NCBI GenBank assembly: GCA_900756875.1
Contig: CAAELW010000153.1
Location: 1 to 5,183 of the forward strand
Origin: Pasteurellaceae bacterium
Lineage (GTDB): Bacteria > Pseudomonadota > Gammaproteobacteria > Enterobacterales > Pasteurellaceae
Length of the DNA stretch: 5,183 bases
Direction of reading: 5' to 3'
In this document: in pieces, positions 1 to 3,014 of the stretch
Layout: each line of letters starts with the position of its first letter
Numbering within the stretch: position 1 is the first letter of the stretch
The notes under the pieces: model-generated
The model's input: only the letters and a program-made list of their open reading frames with translations
What the model was told of the DNA's origin: nothing
Database searches by the model: none
Position numbers and translations under genes: made by a program

Positions 1-161
1 GAACCGCCGTTATCTGTGGTGGTGACAATACCGGTTAAACGCTCTTTCATAAAACTAAGTGCCGATAATACACGCCCTAATCCATGACCACCACCAATGG
101 CAACAATATGTTTGATTTCGTCTAAATGTTCATGACGGCTGTGACGAGATAAATCAGACAT
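1..161 (-). CDS. yvcK: YvcK/YbhK family (CofD-like) protein, 5' end only
   Basis: Reading leftward from the ATG at 161-159, 53 complete codons are visible before the window edge. After a polar N-terminus, the protein shows the nucleotide-binding glycine loop IGGGHGLGR (residues 22-30) and then [12 protein letters not shown] (42-53). Both are hallmarks of the YvcK/YbhK family, which shares the CofD-like fold. A ribosome binding site, AAGGAAG on the minus strand (166-172), sits 4 bases before the start. In Bacillus, YvcK binds UDP-sugars and is needed for growth on gluconeogenic carbon sources and for normal cell shape; the role of the E. coli homologue YbhK is less clear. In E. coli, ybhK is also divergent from moaA, so the neighbourhood supports the call. 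Roughly five sixths of the gene (family length about 300 residues) is outside the window. Family assignment is firm; cellular function is inferred from homologues. Confidence 0.9.
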   Translation of the reverse strand, partial: MSDLSRHSRHEHLDEIKHIVAIGGGHGLGRVLSALSFMKERLTGIVTTTDNGG

Positions 162-187
162 TTTTCTTCCTTTTTTACCTATAAATT

Positions 188-193
188 ATTATA
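188..193 (-). promoter_or_regulatory. Candidate -10 box for the yvcK-family gene
   Basis: The minus strand reads TATAAT, a perfect sigma-70 -10 hexamer, 26 bases upstream of the yvcK-family ATG. Transcription would start near 181, giving a leader of about 20 bases that contains the ribosome binding site. The matching -35 position (about 211-216) is poor and falls inside the ModE-like palindrome at 204-223. The whole region is very AT-rich, so chance TATAAT matches are expected. Confidence 0.3.
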
Positions 194-203
194 AGAAACA
201 ATG

Positions 204-223
204 TTATATATTCTGTTATATAA
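204..223. promoter_or_regulatory. Candidate ModE (molybdate regulator) binding site
   Basis: Positions 204-223 form a perfect inverted repeat: TTATATA, six bases (TTCTGT), TATATAA. From memory, the proteobacterial ModE consensus has the core TATATA-N6-TATATAA flanked by CG-containing bases, and ModE activates the moa operon in E. coli when molybdate is plentiful. The core and spacing match; the outer flanks (AATG on the left, GTTA on the right) do not match well. The site lies between two divergent transcription units, one of them for molybdenum cofactor synthesis. It overlaps the expected -35 region of the yvcK-family gene and lies about 50 bases upstream of the proposed moaA -35. Low sequence complexity makes a chance match possible. 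Confidence 0.42.
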
Positions 224-272
224 GTTAATTCTATTATTTTTATCAATATAGTGAGGTTATTCTATCAAATTA

Positions 273-302
273 TTGCTATTAACCGCTTGCTTTTATTACA
301 AT
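273..302 (+). promoter_or_regulatory. Likely sigma-70 promoter for moaA
   Basis: TTGCTA (273-278) and TACAAT (297-302) are separated by 18 bases, a plausible -35/-10 pair. Transcription would begin near 308-310, just before the Moco riboswitch, so that the full aptamer would be in the leader RNA. That placement is the main support. Other AT-rich hexamers in the region could serve instead. Confidence 0.45.
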
Positions 303-327
303 ACCAACACAATTTATTTTTAACGCA

Positions 328-430
328 TAACTCCGAGCTTGTTTAGCCTAAGTTTCATAGGAAATACGGCGACAAGCCAATAACGCGGTACGTTATTCAG
401 GGATACGCTGGAAACGGTTTATCCTCTCCA
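328..430 (+). promoter_or_regulatory. Moco riboswitch (molybdenum cofactor RNA motif) upstream of moaA
   Basis: The moaA leader contains a conserved-looking structured segment starting CTCCGAGC (331-338). GCTTGT (337-342) pairs with ACAAGC (372-377). Inside that stem, CCT (347-349) can pair with AGG (359-361). AATAACG (379-385) pairs perfectly with CGTTATT (391-397) around a 5-base loop. Two purine-rich joints, AGGAAATACGG (359-369) and GGAAACGG (410-417), resemble the conserved GGAAA/ACGG elements of the Rfam Moco RNA motif as I recall it. The element ends about 20 bases before the start codon, with AAAGG (438-442) as the ribosome binding site. In E. coli, a Moco RNA in the moaA leader lowers expression when cofactor is sufficient. 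The same gene context makes this call strong; the exact ends and the switching structure are not established here. Confidence 0.8.
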
Positions 431-448
431 TATTTAGAAAGGTGTAAA

Positions 449-1462
449 ATGCAATCCATTCCTATCAAGAACGTAGGAGAGTCTCGCTTAGTCGATCCTT
501 TCCAACGCCAATATTACTATCTACGACTGTCGATTACCGATCAGTGTAATTTTCGTTGTACCTATTGTTTACCTGATGGTTATCAACCTGAAGCTAACAA
601 ACCAAGTTTCTTAACCTTAAAAGAAATTACCCATCTTGCTCAAGCGTTTGCTGAAATGGGCACTGAAAAAATCCGTTTAACGGGGGGCGAACCGACTTTA
701 CGCAAAGATTTTATTTCTATTGCTGAAAGCATTGCTAATATTGATGGCATTCGTCAATTAGCCGTTACGACAAATGGCTATCGCATGGCAAAAGATGTGG
801 CTGATTGGAAAAAAGCAGGGATTACGTCTATTAACGTCAGTGTTGATAGCTTAGATCCCAAAATGTTCCATCAAATTACAGGTATCAATAAATTTGATGA
901 CGTGATGCGTGGTATCGATCGTGCATTTGAAGTAGGCTACAACAAAGTCAAAGTCAATTCAGTTTTGATGAAAAATTTGAATGACAAAGAGTTTGAGCAA
1001 TTCCTTGTTTGGGTGAAAGATCGCCCAATTCAAATGCGCTTTATCGAACTCATGCAAACGGGCGAAATGGATAGTTTCTTTGATAAATTCCATCTTTCAG
1101 GACAAGTATTAGCGGATAAATTGCTGCAAAACGGTTGGCAATTACAACACAAATCCCATACTGACGGTCCTGCTAAAGTATTCACGCATCCTGATTATGC
1201 CGGCGAAATTGGCTTAATTATGCCTTATGAGAAGAATTTCTGCGCAAGCTGTAATCGCCTCAGAGTGTCAGCGAAGGGCAAACTTCATCTCTGTTTATTC
1301 GGCGAAGAAGGCATTGAATTACGTGATTTATTGCAATCCCATGAACAGCAAGATATTTTGCAAGCACGTATTTTTTCTGCACTGCAAGGCAAACGTGAAC
1401 ATCATTATTTGCATATCGGTGATAGTGGCGTAAGAAATCATTTAGCTTCTATCGGTGGCTAA
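449..1462 (+). CDS. moaA: GTP 3',8-cyclase MoaA (radical SAM)
   Basis: MoaA catalyses the first step of molybdenum cofactor synthesis, the radical rearrangement of GTP to 3',8-cyclo-7,8-dihydro-GTP, which MoaC then converts to cPMP in the cytoplasm. The N-terminal radical SAM motif CNFRCTYC supplies Cys33, Cys37 and Cys40 for the first 4Fe-4S cluster. GGEP (79-82) is the SAM-binding motif. The C-terminal cluster, which binds GTP, is formed by Cys265, Cys268 and Cys282 (C-x2-C-x13-C). The protein ends in the conserved Gly-Gly tail (336-337) that reaches into the active site. At 337 residues it has normal family length and looks complete. AAAGG (438-442) lies 6 bases upstream of the ATG. It is the first gene of the operon, directly behind the Moco riboswitch. 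Confidence 0.98.
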   Translation: MQSIPIKNVGESRLVDPFQRQYYYLRLSITDQCNFRCTYCLPDGYQPEANKPSFLTLKEITHLAQAFAEMGTEKIRLTGGEPTLRKDFISIAESIANIDGIRQLAVTTNGYRMAKDVADWKKAGITSINVSVDSLDPKMFHQITGINKFDDVMRGIDRAFEVGYNKVKVNSVLMKNLNDKEFEQFLVWVKDRPIQMRFIELMQTGEMDSFFDKFHLSGQVLADKLLQNGWQLQHKSHTDGPAKVFTHPDYAGEIGLIMPYEKNFCASCNRLRVSAKGKLHLCLFGEEGIELRDLLQSHEQQDILQARIFSALQGKREHHYLHIGDSGVRNHLASIGG

Positions 1463-1468
1463 AAGAAA

Positions 1469-1494
1469 ATAGGTGAATTTTATTGTTCACTTAT
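1469..1494 (+). terminator. Weak hairpin in the moaA-moaC gap (possible attenuator)
   Basis: ATAGGTGAA (1469-1477) can pair with TTCACTTAT (1486-1494), giving a 9-base-pair stem with one G-U pair around an 8-base loop. A T-rich tail (TTTTGCTTT) follows. It starts 7 bases after the moaA stop codon. The stem is AT-rich and the tail is interrupted, so strong termination is unlikely. Partial attenuation, an mRNA-processing or stabilising stem, or chance are all possible. Confidence 0.3.
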
Positions 1495-1532
1495 TTTGCT
1501 TTCGTCACACATGTAAAACATTCAATATTTTA

Positions 1533-1541
1533 ACCGCACTT
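1533..1541 (-). repeat. DNA uptake signal sequence core (Haemophilus type)
   Basis: ACCGCACTT on the plus strand is the exact reverse complement of AAGTGCGGT, the uptake-signal core that naturally competent Pasteurellaceae of the H. influenzae lineage use to recognise related DNA. It sits in the moaA-moaC spacer, 10 bases before the moaC start. No inverted partner lies beside it, so it is not part of a terminator. Confidence 0.85.
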
Positions 1542-1550
1542 TATTTCATT

Positions 1551-2033
1551 ATGACTACATTTACACATATCAATTCTCAAGGCGAAGCCAATATGGTGGA
1601 TGTTTCTGCAAAGGCAGAGACCGTTCGTGAAGCTCGTGCTGAAGCCATTGTGACCATGTCAAAAGAAACCCTTTCTATGATCGTGGAAGGCAAACATCAC
1701 AAAGGTGATGTATTTGCTACAGCACGTATTGCAGGTATTCAAGCGGCAAAACGTACTTGGGAGCTTATCCCACTTTGCCATCCCTTATTACTTTCTAAAG
1801 TAGAAGTGAATTTAGAACCGTTACTTGAAACCAATCAAGTTCGTATTCAATCTCTTTGCAAATTAACCGGAAAAACCGGCGTAGAAATGGAAGCATTAAC
1901 GGCAGCAAGTGTAGCAGCCTTAACCATTTACGATATGTGTAAAGCCGTACAAAAAGACATGGTGATCGAGCACGTTCGCCTGTTAGAAAAGAGCGGTGGA
2001 AAATCCGGCCATTTTATTGCGGAGGAAAAATAA
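1551..2033 (+). CDS. moaC: Cyclic pyranopterin monophosphate synthase MoaC
   Basis: MoaC converts the MoaA product to cyclic pyranopterin monophosphate and works in the cytoplasm as an oligomer. From the ATG at 1551 the protein is 160 residues. Lys51, Lys67, His77 (in LCHP), Glu112, Asp128 and Lys131 fall at the same numbers as the known active-site residues of E. coli MoaC, which supports this start. The central stretches [19 protein letters not shown] and [16 protein letters not shown] are family signatures. An in-frame GTG at 1473 would add 26 hydrophobic residues unknown in the family, so I reject it. No convincing ribosome binding site precedes 1551 (the bases read ACTTTATTTCATT), so translation may be weak or depend on local structure. 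No moaB lies between moaA and moaC, unlike in E. coli. The moaC stop is followed by one base and then the moaD ATG. Confidence 0.97.
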   Translation: MTTFTHINSQGEANMVDVSAKAETVREARAEAIVTMSKETLSMIVEGKHHKGDVFATARIAGIQAAKRTWELIPLCHPLLLSKVEVNLEPLLETNQVRIQSLCKLTGKTGVEMEALTAASVAALTIYDMCKAVQKDMVIEHVRLLEKSGGKSGHFIAEEK

Positions 2034-2034
2034 G

Positions 2035-2280
2035 ATGCTAAATGTTTTATTTTTTGCTCAAACTCGCGAATTAATTGGGGAAGATTCTATTCAGCTTGAA
2101 GGCGATTTTGCGACAGCGGAAGCGGTGCGTGAACATCTCGCTCAAAAAGGTGATAGATGGGCGTTAGCGTTAGAAAAAGGGAAGCTTTTAGTCGCCATTA
2201 ATCAAACCTTAATGCCATTAGAAAGTGCGGTTAAAAATGGCGATGAAATTGCATTTTTCCCACCTGTAACGGGGGGCTAA
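2035..2280 (+). CDS. moaD: Molybdopterin synthase sulfur-carrier subunit MoaD
   Basis: MoaD is the small ubiquitin-like subunit of molybdopterin synthase. Its C-terminal glycine is adenylated by MoeB, converted to a thiocarboxylate, and donates sulfur to cPMP in the MoaE active site. The protein is 81 residues, the same as E. coli MoaD, and ends FFPPVTGG with the essential Gly80-Gly81 tail. The ATG at 2035 is preferred over the in-frame ATG at 1996: it gives the family length, starts MLNVLFFAQ like its homologues, and has GGAGG (2021-2025) 9 bases upstream, inside the end of moaC. The upstream start would add 13 residues overlapping moaC. The gene follows the moaC stop by one base and abuts moaE directly, consistent with the two subunits being made together. 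An uptake signal lies inside the coding region (2223-2231). Confidence 0.97.
   Translation: MLNVLFFAQTRELIGEDSIQLEGDFATAEAVREHLAQKGDRWALALEKGKLLVAINQTLMPLESAVKNGDEIAFFPPVTGG
2223..2231 (+). repeat. DNA uptake signal sequence core inside moaD
   Basis: This is an exact AAGTGCGGT, followed by the AT-rich TAAAAATGG that is typical downstream of the core. It is read in the moaD frame as part of Ser-Ala-Val, 9 codons or so before the conserved FFPPVTGG tail. With the copy at 1533-1541 it supports assignment to the H. influenzae-type uptake group rather than the Actinobacillus pleuropneumoniae type (ACAAGCGGT). Confidence 0.88.
2271..2276 (+). promoter_or_regulatory. moaE ribosome binding site within the MoaD Gly-Gly codons
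   Basis: The only purine-rich stretch before the moaE ATG is a run of six G bases ending 4 bases upstream of it. These bases are the last base of Thr79 and most of the Gly80-Gly81 codons (GGG GGC) of moaD. The ribosome binding site and the catalytic tail of MoaD therefore share DNA, and moaE translation is probably coupled to termination of moaD. Confidence 0.65.
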
Positions 2281-2733
2281 ATGACGGATATTCAAATTTC
2301 AGTACAAGAACAACCTTTTGATCAAAATGCTGTTTATCAATGGCTTTCTGAGCAACATTCAGCTGGCGCAACGGTTATTTTCGTGGGTAAAGTTCGCGAT
2401 CTTAATTTAGGCGATGAGGTATCTAGCTTATACTTAGAACATTATCCCGCAATGACAGAAAAAGCCTTACGTGAAATTGTAGAACAGGCGAAAGCGCGTT
2501 GGGATATTCAGCGAGTATCTGTAATTCATCGTGTGGGACTTTTACATACTGGCGATGAAATTGTTTTAGTTGGAATTAGTTCTGCTCACCGAGGTGATGC
2601 TTACCACGCTAATGAATTTATTATGGACTTCTTAAAATCTAAAGCCCCGTTCTGGAAAAAAGAACAAACTAATCAAGGTGAACGTTGGATTGAAGCAAGA
2701 GAAAGCGATAAAGAAGCGTTAGAGAAGTGGTAA
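2281..2733 (+). CDS. moaE: Molybdopterin synthase catalytic subunit MoaE
   Basis: MoaE forms the heterotetramer MoaD2-MoaE2 and transfers sulfur from two MoaD thiocarboxylates to cPMP to make molybdopterin. The protein is 150 residues, the same length as E. coli MoaE. Phe34, Arg39, His103-Arg104, Lys119 and Lys126 occupy the positions of the active-site residues known from the E. coli enzyme; Lys119 and Lys126 are the key catalytic lysines. VIHRVG (81-86) and SSAHRGDA (100-107) are family signatures. The ATG directly follows the moaD TAA with no gap. It is the last gene of the operon, followed after 10 bases by a strong terminator. Nothing looks damaged. Confidence 0.98.
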   Translation: MTDIQISVQEQPFDQNAVYQWLSEQHSAGATVIFVGKVRDLNLGDEVSSLYLEHYPAMTEKALREIVEQAKARWDIQRVSVIHRVGLLHTGDEIVLVGISSAHRGDAYHANEFIMDFLKSKAPFWKKEQTNQGERWIEARESDKEALEKW

Positions 2734-2743
2734 TTCAATATAA

Positions 2744-2779
2744 AAAACATGGCCATTTTTATGGCCATGTTTTCTTTTA
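2744..2779 (+). terminator. Intrinsic terminator of the moa operon
   Basis: AAAACATGGCCAT (2744-2756) pairs perfectly with ATGGCCATGTTTT (2761-2773) around a TTTT loop, giving a 13-base-pair stem. The T-rich tail TTTTCTTTTAT follows on the plus strand. The A-run on the left side (2742-2747) gives a short T-run on the minus strand, so weak termination in the other direction is possible. It separates the moa operon from the adhesin gene, which must therefore have its own promoter. Confidence 0.92.
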
Positions 2780-2820
2780 TTAGCAGACTAACTATATAAT
2801 TATACATATGCTTTAAGTTA

Positions 2821-2875
2821 TTAATTTATCCTTAATTTATCTTTAATTTTTCTTTAGATTACATTTAATTTCCCC
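2821..2875 (+). repeat. Five tandem 11-base AT-rich units upstream of the adhesin
   Basis: Five consecutive 11-base units can be laid out with no gaps: TTAATTTATCC, TTAATTTATCT, TTAATTTTTCT, TTAGATTACAT and TTAATTTCCCC. The first three are nearly identical; the last two keep the leading TTA and centre. An A8 run (2878-2885) follows. An 11-base period is close to one helical turn, as in operators for OmpR-family regulators and ArcA and in intrinsically curved DNA. The array lies about 55-110 bases upstream of the proposed adhesin -35. No promoter or gene is apparent in the first part of this intergenic region (2780-2820). Confidence 0.6.
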
Positions 2876-2914
2876 ATAAAAAAAACTGTTCTTTGTCAGC
2901 TTTTGTAAAATCTT

Positions 2915-2929
2915 GTAAATTATCTGTTA
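2915..2929 (+). promoter_or_regulatory. ArcA-box-like site
   Basis: GTAAATTATCTGTTA matches 12 of 15 positions of the E. coli ArcA consensus GTTAATTAAATGTTA as I recall it, including the two GT-A elements spaced 11 bases apart. A further GTAA at 2905 extends the roughly 10-11-base periodicity upstream. It ends one base before the proposed adhesin -35 box. ArcA-box sequences are AT-rich, so chance matches are common. Confidence 0.3.
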
Positions 2930-2930
2930 A

Positions 2931-2958
2931 TTGCTGAGTCTTATATTATACTTATAAA
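2931..2958 (+). promoter_or_regulatory. Candidate promoter for the adhesin gene
   Basis: TTGCTG (2931-2936) and TATAAA (2953-2958) are separated by 16 bases and lie about 55 bases upstream of the adhesin ATG. Overlapping alternatives for the -10 are TATTAT (2944-2949) and TATACT (2947-2952). TTGACT (2979-2984) is the best -35 match in the region but has no suitable -10. A promoter is needed here because of the strong terminator at 2744-2779; which hexamers are used is uncertain. Confidence 0.35.
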
Positions 2959-3014
2959 GAATCAAGACTTTGTTTTTCTTGACTAGTTATTTTTAGATTA
3001 TAGGAAACTTTAAT

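Noticed and set aside
176..182. TACCTAT, matching a loose NarL/NarP heptamer
   Set aside because: A single short degenerate heptamer without a paired inverted partner is expected by chance.
282..290. ACCGCTTGC, resembling the Actinobacillus-type uptake sequence (ACAAGCGGT) on the minus strand
   Set aside because: It has one mismatch, and both exact uptake cores in the window are of the Haemophilus type.
1227..1433. Plus-strand 68-codon open frame
   Set aside because: It lies entirely inside moaA in another frame, has no ribosome binding site, and its translation resembles no protein family I know.
1473..1550. Upstream GTG start adding 26 residues to MoaC
   Set aside because: The extension has no counterpart in MoaC proteins, and the ATG at 1551 places all active-site residues at E. 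coli numbering.
1996..2034. Upstream ATG start adding 13 residues to MoaD
   Set aside because: It would overlap moaC and exceed the family length; the ATG at 2035 has a good ribosome binding site and gives 81 residues.
2878..2885. A8 run as a phase-variation tract
   Set aside because: Eight bases outside a coding region and outside the promoter spacer is weak evidence for slippage switching; I mention it only as part of the phased AT-rich array.
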